Part shown: positions 1 through 5,893 of the stretch, piece by piece | Position numbering within the stretch: the stretch's first letter is position 1 | Layout: each line of letters starts with the position of its first letter | DNA from: Alphaproteobacteria bacterium | GTDB lineage: Bacteria; Pseudomonadota; Alphaproteobacteria; Micropepsales; Micropepsaceae | Assembly (NCBI GenBank): GCA_003131925.1 | Contig: PKWC01000232.1 | Coordinates: forward strand, 149 to 9,931 | Direction: 5' to 3' | DNA length: 9,783 nt | Made by a program: the position numbers and the translations under genes | Notes under the pieces: model-generated | What the model saw: the letters and a program-made list of their open reading frames with translations, nothing else | Database searches by the model: none | What the model was told of the DNA's origin: nothing

Positions 1-220
1 TCTTGTCGTCCGACGCCGTGACAATGCGCCTGCCGTCGGGCGCCCAGGCGGCAGTGTCGACGACATCGCCATGCCCGGCGAGCACGGCGAGCTGGGCGCC
101 CGTGACCGCGTCCCAGATACGCGCGGTCCTGTCGAACGACGCCGTGACAATGCGCTTGCCGTCGGGCGACCAGGCGGCGGAGTCGACGGCATTCCCGTCT
201 CCCGACAGCACCGCAAGCTG
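1..220 (-). repeat. Tandem 126 bp WD40-coding repeats
   Basis: One full repeat unit covers 220-95 and a second, incomplete unit covers 94-1. Both begin with codons for QLAVL. Aligning 1-94 with 127-220 by eye gives 76 identical bases of 94, and the block 1-54 is better conserved (48 of 54). The array probably continues beyond the window. Confidence 0.8.
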
Positions 221-1102
221 GCGGTCCGTGGCGCGCATTTCCTGGAACACACCGATGGCCGCCGCCCGATCGCTCCGGTTGGCGCCCCTCTGCGCGAGAA
301 CTTCAAGAATGATGCGTTGCGCGCCCGCAACATCGTCATTCTTCAGGCGCTCGGCGGCCGCTTGGGTGAGCAGCCGTGATTGGGCCTGGACCACCTGATC
401 GCGTTGGTCTTCGGCCTCCAGTTGTTTCTGATACGCGATCCAGCCCGCGCCCGAAGCGAGGACCGCGAGAACAGCCAACGCAGCCGCAATCCCCTGCGCG
501 ACGAGCCGGCGGCGCCGCTCGGCTTGCCGCTCCCGCAATATGAGGTCATCGAGCGACTGAAGGCCGAGGACTGCGCCGACGATACGAAGGAACATTTTCT
601 GTCGGTCGGCGACGCTTTCGCGGCGGTCGATCCAAAGCGGATCGGCCGGCTTGGTGCCGATTGTGCCATCGGTATCGACGTGGAAGCGCAGAGCGCGCGG
701 CAGCGCCTCGTTCGCCGCTGCAAGGCCTCGCGCCGTGGCGTTCGGTTCGCCCCCAACGACGACCGCAAGGATGCGCCGGCCCTTTCCGAGCTTCGTAAAG
801 TCGACGATTTCCTTTTCGACCCATTCGCTTTGCGTAGCGTCGGGGCTGCAAACGACGAGCAGGGACTCCGATTGCGCGAGCCCGCGGCGAATGCGCTCTG
901 GCAGGTCCTGGCCCGGGACCAGATCGCTTTCATCGCGGAAAACCGGATTCAGCGGACGCCTCGATGTTCGCGGATCGAGTCCGTCGACCTCGACCGCTTT
1001 CGGCAACACATAGCTTTCGAGCTCGCGCTGAAGGCGCCGCGCGGCCTCGCGATCCTTCCGGCTGTAGCTGATGAACGCTTTGTATTTGTGAGATTCCGCC
1101 AT
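1..1102 (-). CDS. TIR domain - transmembrane - WD40 repeat protein, 3' end outside window
   Basis: Translated by hand from the ATG at 1102; 367 codons are open to the window edge, so the C-terminus is missing. Residues about 6-180 form a bacterial TIR domain: YKAFISYSRKD at 7-17, PVFRDESDL at 53-61, LLVVCSP at 81-87, and SEWVEKEI at 92-99. In TIR NADases the catalytic glutamate sits in this last motif; here E98 is the candidate. Residues about 196-199 are RRRR, followed by one hydrophobic helix at about 200-224, so the TIR domain is predicted to face the cytoplasm. A charged helical linker leads to WD40 repeats of 42 residues, with WSPDGKRIVTASFD and ARIWD typical of the blade. No NTPase domain lies between TIR and WD40. 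The start follows GGGGAGAGGA directly upstream. By family, TIR domains cleave NAD or act as adaptors; the WD40 part would be the sensing or scaffolding half (inference). The ligand is unknown. Confidence 0.88.
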   Translation of the reverse strand, partial: MAESHKYKAFISYSRKDREAARRLQRELESYVLPKAVEVDGLDPRTSRRPLNPVFRDESDLVPGQDLPERIRRGLAQSESLLVVCSPDATQSEWVEKEIVDFTKLGKGRRILAVVVGGEPNATARGLAAANEALPRALRFHVDTDGTIGTKPADPLWIDRRESVADRQKMFLRIVGAVLGLQSLDDLILRERQAERRRRLVAQGIAAALAVLAVLASGAGWIAYQKQLEAEDQRDQVVQAQSRLLTQAAAERLKNDDVAGAQRIILEVLAQRGANRSDRAAAIGVFQEMRATDRQLAVLSGDGNAVDSAAWSPDGKRIVTASFDRTARIWDAVTGAQLAVLAGHGDVVDTAAWAPDGRRIVTASDDK

Positions 1103-1243
1103 TCCTCTCCCCGCGAGCGGCAGATTACGTCGGCCGTTCGAATTCATCCAACCGGACTCGATCGATCGCGACTAGCGCAGCGTTTGCATCGTTTGATCTT
1201 GGTCACGAAGCTTATCAAGCTTTGACACGTGTGGCGATGAAGG

Positions 1244-1297
1244 CGGTTCCTCCTGGCTCCCACCCGCAATGATCCATTGCGGGCGCTCAAGGAACCG
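1244..1297. other. Nested stem-loop in the dinB to TIR-WD40 gap
   Basis: An outer 8 bp stem (CGGTTCCT at 1244-1251, AGGAACCG at 1290-1297) encloses a perfect inner 9 bp stem (CCCGCAATG at 1263-1271, CATTGCGGG at 1275-1283, loop ATC). It lies downstream of dinB and upstream of the TIR-WD40 gene, both on the minus strand. No U-tract follows the structure on the minus strand, so it is not a textbook intrinsic terminator. It could attenuate or end dinB transcription, protect an mRNA end, or be a short palindromic repeat element. The rest of the 1103-1364 gap shows no gene and no convincing promoter. Confidence 0.6.
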
Positions 1298-1364
1298 AGT
1301 CCGGAGTACTGTCAAATTCCAGTTCCCACTTCTATCCTGTCGGGTGCGCCAGTAGTTGCGCCGC

Positions 1365-2438
1365 TTACAGATCGAGACCCAGCTGGACCGGCGCAGGTGC
1401 TTCGTCGCGTTCGAAGCCCGACATCGTCACGCCGAGCAGGCGTATGCCGGTGATGGGCGGAAATATCGTGCGCACGAGGCCGATGCTGATATCGCGCAAT
1501 GCGTCTTTCGATGCGACACGGGTGCGCAAGGTCCGGCTGCGCGTCGCCTGACGGAAATCCGCGTATTTGATCTTCACCGTCACGGTGCGGCCAAAGCTCT
1601 GCGCCTTCTCGCACCACGCCCACACTTCGTCCGCCATCGCAGTCACGCCCGCTTCGATGGCGGCGATATCCGTCAGGTCGTCGGAGAACGTCGTTTCGGA
1701 GCCCGACGATTTGCGCAGGCGGTGCGGCGTCACCGCCCGATCGTCTTCGCCGCGGGCGATCGAATAGTACCAGGGTCCCGCCTTGCCGAAATGCTGCTTG
1801 AGAAAGTTTAGGGACTGCCGTGCGAGGTCCGCGCCGGTGAAAATGCCGAGACGATTCATCTTGTCGGCGGTGACCGGGCCCACGCCGTGGAATCTCCGAA
1901 CCGGCAGTGCGGAGATGAAAGAAAGCCCCGTTGCGGGCGTCACCACGAATTGCCCATTGGGCTTTCGGTGGTCGGAGGCGAGCTTTGCCAGGAACTTGTT
2001 GTAGGAGATGCCTGCCGAGGCGGTGAGGCCGGTCTCGGAGAAAATCCGCGCGCGGATTTCGCTCGCGGTTGCCGATGCGGAAGGGAGGCCGCGAAGATTC
2101 CCGGACACGTCGAGATAGGCTTCGTCGAGCGACAGCGGCTCGACGAGGGCGGTGTAGTGCGCAAATATCGCGCGAATCTGCTGCGACACGGCGCGATAGA
2201 CATCGAAGCGCGGCCGCACGAACACCAGCTCCGGGCATTGGCGCATGGCCGTCGTCGAGGGCATCGCCGAGCGCACGCCGAAGGCGCGGGCCTCGTAGCT
2301 CGCCGCCGCGACGACGCCGCGTTTCGCACCGTGGCCGACCGCGACGGGACGCCCGCGCAACGCGGGATCGTCGCGCTGCTCCACCGACGCATAGAACGCG
2401 TCCATGTCGACGTGAATGATCTTGCGGATTTCGGTCAC
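1365..2438 (-). CDS. dinB: DNA polymerase IV (Y-family translesion polymerase)
   Basis: DinB copies damaged or distorted templates at low fidelity and is recruited by the sliding clamp. Numbering from the proposed GTG, HVDMDAFYASVE (9-20) carries the first metal-binding Asp (D11) and the steric-gate aromatic (Y16). PLSLDEAYLDV (101-111) carries D105 and E106. LTASAGISYNKFLAKLASD and KPNGQF are the next family blocks, followed by the little-finger domain. The C-terminus QLGLDL matches the beta-clamp-binding tail (QLVLGL in E. coli). The length of 357 residues compares with 351 in E. coli. The open frame continues upstream to 2603, but that part translates repeat DNA and has no counterpart in the family, so GTG at 2438, three codons before IRKIIHVDMD, is preferred. 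Its ribosome site is weak, and a TTG at about 2456 is possible. I found no GAAC-N7-GAAC or GTTC-N7-GTTC LexA box upstream. Confidence 0.93.
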   Translation of the reverse strand: MTEIRKIIHVDMDAFYASVEQRDDPALRGRPVAVGHGAKRGVVAAASYEARAFGVRSAMPSTTAMRQCPELVFVRPRFDVYRAVSQQIRAIFAHYTALVEPLSLDEAYLDVSGNLRGLPSASATASEIRARIFSETGLTASAGISYNKFLAKLASDHRKPNGQFVVTPATGLSFISALPVRRFHGVGPVTADKMNRLGIFTGADLARQSLNFLKQHFGKAGPWYYSIARGEDDRAVTPHRLRKSSGSETTFSDDLTDIAAIEAGVTAMADEVWAWCEKAQSFGRTVTVKIKYADFRQATRSRTLRTRVASKDALRDISIGLVRTIFPPITGIRLLGVTMSGFERDEAPAPVQLGLDL

Positions 2439-2563
2439 GACAATCGGGGAATCGGTCGTGCGCAATCCTACACTGGGCCGTGCCGTGTCCACCAAAACCA
2501 CCAGGACGCCGAGAGTGGAAACGCGGAGACGTGGGAAGAAAGAATTCACGGGGAGACAGTAAG

Positions 2564-2584
2564 CCACCCGGTTTAACCGGGTGG
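2564..2584. repeat. Perfect 10 bp hairpin inside repeat block
   Basis: CCACCCGGTT at 2564-2573 and AACCGGGTGG at 2575-2584 are perfect complements around a single central T. The hairpin lies between the long inverted arms of the composite repeat. Confidence 0.8.
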
Positions 2585-2594
2585 GAGAAATATT

Positions 2595-2611
2595 GCGCGC
2601 CAAAGGCGCGC
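2595..2611. repeat. 7 bp GC hairpin inside repeat block
   Basis: GCGCGCC at 2595-2601 and GGCGCGC at 2605-2611 are separated by AAA. This is the second hairpin between the long arms. Confidence 0.7.
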
Positions 2612-2703
2612 GGTTCCCTTCTCACTGCCTGACTGTCTCCCTGTGATCCTTGCTTTTCCGCGTCCTCCGCGTCTCCGCGTGAGATATTTTTCTCGGCGCG
2701 TTG

Positions 2704-2722
2704 CCCCGGATTAAATCCGGGG
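2704..2722. repeat. Perfect 9 bp hairpin at the 3' end of the topoisomerase gene
   Basis: CCCCGGATT at 2704-2712 and AATCCGGGG at 2714-2722 surround one A. It starts 12 bp after the topoisomerase stop codon on the minus strand. No T-run follows directly, but the sequence a few bases further, complementary to 2685-2695, is A/T-rich. It may act as an mRNA 3' end structure or be one unit of the surrounding repeat. Confidence 0.65.
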
Positions 2723-2734
2723 CTTGGCGGTTCG

Positions 2735-3775
2735 CTATGCAGCGGCGGCGGAGGCTTCGAGCACGGCACCAACGGCGTTCTGCGCCGGAGTGGAAGAGCG
2801 CGCGGCTTTCAGGACGGTAGCGAATTCCTTCAGCATTCCGGCTTCGAACGCGGTCAGCACGGCGGATTGCACATAGCTTTTGCGGCACACGGCGGGCGTG
2901 TTCTCGAGCGTTTTGGCCGCGGCCTTGATCGCTTCGACGATCTGTTTCCCGCACAGGCGGGTGTTCTTCGCCGGCTCGATCGCCGCCAGCGTCTCAATGA
3001 CCTCCGCAGTGCCGCACAGCGTGCGGAAATCCTTGAGCGAGATCGGGCAGCCTGCAATTTCCCTCAGATACGCATTCGCATCGGCGGCATTGGCGGCGCG
3101 GACCGCTCCATCCTCGCCCCGGAACTGGAACATCCGCGCGCCCGGCAGTTCGCGCAAACGCCCGATCGCCGCACACAATCTCGCGTGTTTCACCTCCTTG
3201 CGGACCTGCTTGCCGCCCTTGGCGCGGAAGCAGAGCTGGATCGCACCGTCGTCGCCGCAGCGGACGTTCGATTTGAGCAGCGTGGCGGCTCCGCGTGTCT
3301 TGTGATCGCGCGCATATTCCTCGCTGCCGGCGCGGATGGCGGACGCGGCGATGAGTTCGATGATCGCCGCAAGGGCGAATTCCCGGGACAGCGTGTCCTC
3401 GCCCAGTTTCGCGGCGAGCGCGCGGCGGATTCGGGGAAGCACCTCGATGAGATCGATCAGCTGCTGCGTCTTGCGGATGTCGCGGACCTTTTCCCAATCC
3501 TGATGATAGCGGTATTGCAGGCGTCCTGCGGCGTCGCGGCCGATGGCCTGGATATGGGCTCTGGCGTCGGCAGCCAGGCGCACGTCCTCATAGGCCGGCG
3601 GCATGGCGAGCTTATTGAGCCGCAGAACGACACGCTTGTCGGAAATGCGCCGCCCGTGGCCCGACCAGTAGGTCCAGCTCTCCCCTTCCGGCTTGCGCCG
3701 AATGGTGAGCGAAGCGGGCTTCGCGATGCGCAGGCCGAGCCTCTTCGCGAGCGTGGCGGCAGAAACGGGCTTCAT
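2735..3775 (-). CDS. DNA topoisomerase IB (poxvirus/eukaryote-like)
   Basis: Type IB enzymes relax supercoils of either sign by nicking one strand through a 3'-phosphotyrosine bond, without ATP or metal. The 346 residues match the usual length of the bacterial family. The N-terminal clamp domain carries AMPPAYEDV (57-65) and HIQAIGRDAAGRLQYRYH (74-91). The catalytic set is all visible: R148 in AIRAGSEEYA, K186 in FRAKGGK, R251 in KDFRT, N292 in ENTPAV and nucleophile Y301 in CRKSY. The spacing K-65-R-41-N-9-Y equals that known for the Deinococcus enzyme, which also has Asn where poxvirus topoisomerase has His. In many homologues CRKSY is followed by V/I-H-P; here it is VQS. The ATG at 3775 follows GGTGGAGA. 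It is upstream of and co-directional with dinB, but the repeat block separates them. The last residues, ASAAAA, are low complexity. Confidence 0.93.
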   Translation of the reverse strand: MKPVSAATLAKRLGLRIAKPASLTIRRKPEGESWTYWSGHGRRISDKRVVLRLNKLAMPPAYEDVRLAADARAHIQAIGRDAAGRLQYRYHQDWEKVRDIRKTQQLIDLIEVLPRIRRALAAKLGEDTLSREFALAAIIELIAASAIRAGSEEYARDHKTRGAATLLKSNVRCGDDGAIQLCFRAKGGKQVRKEVKHARLCAAIGRLRELPGARMFQFRGEDGAVRAANAADANAYLREIAGCPISLKDFRTLCGTAEVIETLAAIEPAKNTRLCGKQIVEAIKAAAKTLENTPAVCRKSYVQSAVLTAFEAGMLKEFATVLKAARSSTPAQNAVGAVLEASAAAA

Positions 3776-3944
3776 TCTCCACCAACGTTTGCAATTCGCG
3801 TTCGGTTGCCGCCCTCATACATGCGCCGCATCGGCAGCTTCCTCCGGCACGAGACCCGGGTTCGTGCAACCGAAGTTCCATGCCGGCATTTCCGTTCAAT
3901 CTGCATTGCCCGGTACGCAGGGACTTTCGACGGGAGAGACGAGC
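3776..3944. promoter_or_regulatory. Divergent intergenic region
   Basis: This 169 bp gap separates the minus-strand topoisomerase from the plus-strand basic protein, so promoters for both should lie here. I see no clear -35/-10 pair and no good GGAAC-N16/17-CGTT stress promoter. The only confident signals are the two ribosome sites: GGTGGAG for the topoisomerase and GGGAGAG (3932-3938) for the plus-strand gene. Confidence 0.4.
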
Positions 3945-4163
3945 ATGGCCAGATATTCACGCAGCGCCGGCAACGACGTGGAACGCGCCATGAAACGGCG
4001 CAAGAAGGGCACGCTCAAACGCGGCAAGGGCGGCCGCGGCGGCACGGTCAAGAGCCGCAAGCAGGCGATCGCCATCGGCCTGTCGGAAGCCCGCAAGGAG
4101 GGCAAGAAGGTTCCGAAAAAAGCAAAATCCAAGCGCCGGAAATCGCGCAAGTCGAAGAAGTGA
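3945..4163 (+). CDS. Small, highly basic DUF6496-type protein
   Basis: This 72-residue protein is made largely of Lys, Arg, Gly and Ser. Its central segment TVKSRKQAIAIGLSEAR (34-50) is the signature of DUF6496-type proteins, found across proteobacteria. The basic N-terminus (MKRRKKGTLKRGKGGRGG, 16-33) and tail (KKAKSKRRKSRKSKK, 58-72) resemble histone H1-like tails, so nucleic-acid binding or compaction is a reasonable inference but is not established for the family. The start is the ATG at 3945, preceded by GGGAGAG at 6 nt spacing. The same frame is open to 3693, but the upstream part overlaps the topoisomerase gene antisense and lacks homology. It diverges from the topoisomerase gene across a 169 bp gap. 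Confidence 0.85.
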   Translation: MARYSRSAGNDVERAMKRRKKGTLKRGKGGRGGTVKSRKQAIAIGLSEARKEGKKVPKKAKSKRRKSRKSKK

Positions 4164-4328
4164 CCGCAGCTGACCAATCACCGCCGGAACGCCGCTAGCG
4201 CATCGAATCAGACACTTGGCACCTGCGCTGCCATTCCGGGCGCCCGTCGTGCGCGACCTGCAAACCGCCAAGGCGCCACGCCGCCAAACGGACAACGTTT
4301 CATGCGGAGCCGCGGAGGAAGTATTTTG

Positions 4329-4348
4329 CACCACTGAGACACAGAGGA
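4329..4348 (+). repeat. Fragment of a widespread CACNGAGACACAGAGG intergenic repeat
   Basis: CACCACTGAGACACAGAGG matches a phrase that recurs in intergenic DNA of many bacteria and is often mis-annotated as coding. It belongs to the same style of GAGAC/GAGGAC sequence as the block at 2497-2722. Only a short piece is present, so this assignment is tentative. Confidence 0.4.
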
Positions 4349-4448
4349 AGTGGCGGCGCGCGAACGCAAACGCCGGAGATACCCCTCGATGCTTCCGGGA
4401 AACATCTCCACTGGGAGAAGAAAGCTAGACCCGGCCAATGTCCAAAGC

Positions 4449-4464
4449 TGAGCAAAATTGCTCA
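4449..4464. promoter_or_regulatory. Operator-like inverted repeat
   Basis: TGAGCAA (4449-4455) and TTGCTCA (4458-4464) are perfect complements with two A bases between them. A 2 nt loop is too tight for a good hairpin, so a dimeric repressor site is more plausible than an RNA structure. It lies 244 bp before the next start codon and no regulator gene is nearby, so the target is unknown. Confidence 0.3.
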
Positions 4465-4707
4465 CCGGCGGAGTGCAGCTTCTTTTTCGGCGCGGAGCTG
4501 CGATTCACGGCCCCGGGACGCGGCAGGGATCGTCGTAAATTTTTTCTTGCGCCGCGCGCGAGGTGGTCAAAACTGCACAGACCTCGATTCAGGCCGGATA
4601 TATGATTCGAACATGGCTGGGATGGCGAATGGCGCCGCGATCGGGCGACCGTAGGGAAACATCCTACAGCATGACGTTCGCGACCTGGCGGGATCGAGGA
4701 GGCAGAT

Positions 4708-4917
4708 ATGCCGGATTATCGGCTATGTTTTCTGAACAAAGACAATCGCGTCATAACGCATATCGAGCGTGCTTGCGACGATGATTTGAGCGCGTTGGCG
4801 AAAGCCTGCACCCTCGCCACGAATTTCGCAGTTGAGATTTGGCAGGAAGAGCGTCGCGTTGCGGTTGTGGAAAGGGGGACCGCCCCTCCCTTGGACAATG
4901 ATTTGAGATTGTTCTAG
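4708..4917 (+). CDS. Small hypothetical protein, rhizobial orphan type
   Basis: This encodes 69 residues from an ATG preceded by GAGGAGG, a strong ribosome site at 5 nt spacing. The pattern YRLCFLNKDNRVITHIERACDD near the N-terminus, then a helix with alternating Ala (LSALAKACTLATNFAVEIW) and a short strand (ERRVAVVER), resembles the small beta-beta-alpha-beta proteins of 65-75 residues common in Bradyrhizobium relatives. No function is known to me. There is no signal peptide or membrane segment, so it is probably cytoplasmic. It converges on the gene at 5021-5221, with a short palindrome between them. Confidence 0.7.
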   Translation: MPDYRLCFLNKDNRVITHIERACDDDLSALAKACTLATNFAVEIWQEERRVAVVERGTAPPLDNDLRLF

Positions 4918-4942
4918 CCCAACCACCGACTCATTTCTTCCC

Positions 4943-4957
4943 GCGAAGCCGCTTCGC
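4943..4957. terminator. Possible bidirectional terminator hairpin between convergent genes
   Basis: GCGAAGC (4943-4949) and GCTTCGC (4951-4957) are perfect complements around one C. The hairpin begins 26 bp after the stop of the plus-strand gene and lies downstream of the convergent minus-strand gene. There is no T-run on either side, so this is a weak call. Confidence 0.3.
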
Positions 4958-5020
4958 AAATCGCTTTCGCCCCGCTTCGTCGAAACTCGCGTAAAGCGAA
5001 GACGTGAGTGCGGCGATCCG

Positions 5021-5221
5021 CTACGACGCGATGCTCAGACGGGAGTCAATCTCTTTCGAATCGCTGAGGCGCTCAAGCGCCTTCGCCATCCGCTCGTAAT
5101 CGAGCGCGACCTTCAGAAGCGCAACCTGGGATTCATCGCTGATCCAGTCGCGGGCGATCAAGCGCAACTCTTCTGCGTGACCGCGGTATTGTTCGGCTCT
5201 GTCCATGTCCATCGCACCCAT
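5021..5221 (-). CDS. Small hypothetical helical protein, rhizobial type
   Basis: This encodes up to 66 residues, almost wholly helical. The core DRAEQYRGHAEELRLIA, then ALLKVALDYERMAKALERL, matches a family of short proteins repeated many times in Bradyrhizobium-like genomes; their function is unknown to me. Three in-frame ATGs compete: 5221, 5212 and 5206. AGGGG lies only 1 nt before the first but 10 nt before the second, so the true start is more likely at 5212 (MDMDRAEQ) than at 5221. There are no membrane segments and no signal peptide. Confidence 0.65.
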   Translation of the reverse strand: MGAMDMDRAEQYRGHAEELRLIARDWISDESQVALLKVALDYERMAKALERLSDSKEIDSRLSIAS

Positions 5222-5322
5222 ACCCCTGATTCGCGATCATACTACAACGAGCGATAGGGAGAAAGGTGCGGCGCTGCAACACCCCACATCCTTCGATGGT
5301 TAATTCGGCGTGCCCTAGAAGT

Positions 5323-5727
5323 TCAGAAGTTCGTGGGCCAGGTGAAGGTGAGACGCGCGGAGCGGCCGTCGACGCTGCCCGAAATGCTGCTGCCAAAGAG
5401 ACTTACGCCCTCCAGCCGGAAATTCGCACCGTGCTTGAGCCCACTCGCGGTCCCGCCGATTTCTGCGCGAACCGATCCGAATGAAATCGATGGAAGCGTA
5501 ATTCCGGCAGGCGGCGGGGCAGATGGCAGTTTCGCCAACGATATACCGGGCGCCATGCGGACGCGCGCCGCGTTGGCCGCGATCGCTGAGAGGTCGAGCA
5601 CCGGAACCGCGCCCTGCGCTGGGCGTCCATCACGGGTGAGTGGTTCGGGAGCATTGAGGGAAGCAATAGCTGGCGAAATTGGCGGTGCCGCAACAATCTG
5701 GGATTGCGCGACCTGCGCGGCACACAC
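5323..5727 (-). CDS. Hypothetical Ala/Pro-rich small protein, possibly exported, start uncertain
   Basis: The frame encodes 134 residues from a GTG at 5727. The N-terminal third is Ala/Pro-rich and looks disordered. The C-terminal part (about 75-134) has alternating hydrophobic residues (ITLPSISFGSVRAEIGG, ANFRLEGVSLFG, ARLTFTWP), suggesting a small beta domain. I do not recognise the family. In the same frame, just upstream of the GTG, the codons read APFVAVAFVCAAQ, a typical signal-peptide core, but there is no usable start codon before the in-frame TAA. The good ribosome site AGGGGGAG sits before a GTG at 5765 in another frame. A real start by an unusual codon, or a one-base frameshift in nature or in the assembly, would restore a leader. 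The call is supported by ORF length and protein-like composition only. Confidence 0.5.
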   Translation of the reverse strand: MCAAQVAQSQIVAAPPISPAIASLNAPEPLTRDGRPAQGAVPVLDLSAIAANAARVRMAPGISLAKLPSAPPPAGITLPSISFGSVRAEIGGTASGLKHGANFRLEGVSLFGSSISGSVDGRSARLTFTWPTNF

Positions 5728-5893
5728 AAATGCAACGGCAACAAACGGCGCAACACGCGTGGCACACGCTCCCCCTATTACCCGTTAAACGCTGCGATCG
5801 GGTACAAGTTGCGTGTCCGCGGCGCCGACGCCTCCGCCAGTGCGAAAACGTGCTATTGCTTGACCCACGATTCTGTGTGCGGGGCCGGCCTGC

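Larger units (their letters stand above)
2497..2722. repeat. Composite palindromic intergenic repeat block
   Basis: Almost the whole gap between dinB and the topoisomerase gene is built of inverted repeats. ACGCGGAGACG (2521-2531) pairs with CGTCTCCGCGT (2670-2680), and GGGAGACAGT (2551-2560) pairs with ACTGTCTCCC (2632-2641). These form the arms of a large imperfect palindrome that encloses two short perfect hairpins; a third hairpin follows it. The right arm is a run of GCGGAGACGCGGAGGA-like units on the minus strand. Such GGAGAC/GGAGGAC phrases recur in intergenic repeats of many bacterial genomes and yield spurious peptides such as GDAEDAEK. There is no transposase here. Any promoter for dinB must lie within or beside this block. 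Confidence 0.75.
4164..4707. other. 544 bp region without a recognisable gene
   Basis: No frame here looks like a real protein. What can be seen is a repeat-like phrase at 4329-4348, a 7-2-7 dyad at 4449-4464, a T-run at 4541-4546 without a preceding stem, and a weak stem GTAGG/CCTAC at 4651-4667. The last 20 bases hold the ribosome site GAGGAGG (4696-4702) of the next gene. Confidence 0.5.

Noticed and set aside
380..1225. 281-codon plus-strand frame opposite the TIR-WD40 gene
   Set aside because: It is antisense to the TIR-WD40 frame, which has clear domain motifs and a ribosome site; the translation looks like GC-rich shadow.
2439..2603. N-terminal extension of DinB to the ATG at 2603
   Set aside because: The extra 55 residues translate hairpin and repeat DNA, have no counterpart in the polymerase family, and would put IRKIIHVDMD far from the N-terminus.
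2439..2734. LexA-controlled SOS promoter for dinB
   Set aside because: I looked for GAAC-N7-GAAC and GTTC-N7-GTTC on both strands and found none. A close-looking GGAACGTACGGAACC at 6124-6138 has the wrong 5 bp spacing and is elsewhere.
1312..2772. 486-codon open frame on the minus strand over dinB
   Set aside because: It is an out-of-frame reading of dinB and the repeat block. Its Arg-rich, low-hydrophobic translation has no family motif, while the dinB frame carries the full polymerase signature.
2867..4198. 443-codon open frame on the plus strand across the topoisomerase gene
   Set aside because: It runs antisense to a clearly recognisable topoisomerase and through the start of the DUF6496 gene. 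Long antisense frames are expected at this GC content.
4537..4560. Intrinsic terminator at the T-run in the 4164-4707 gap
   Set aside because: The TTTTTT run has no stable GC stem directly before it on the plus strand.
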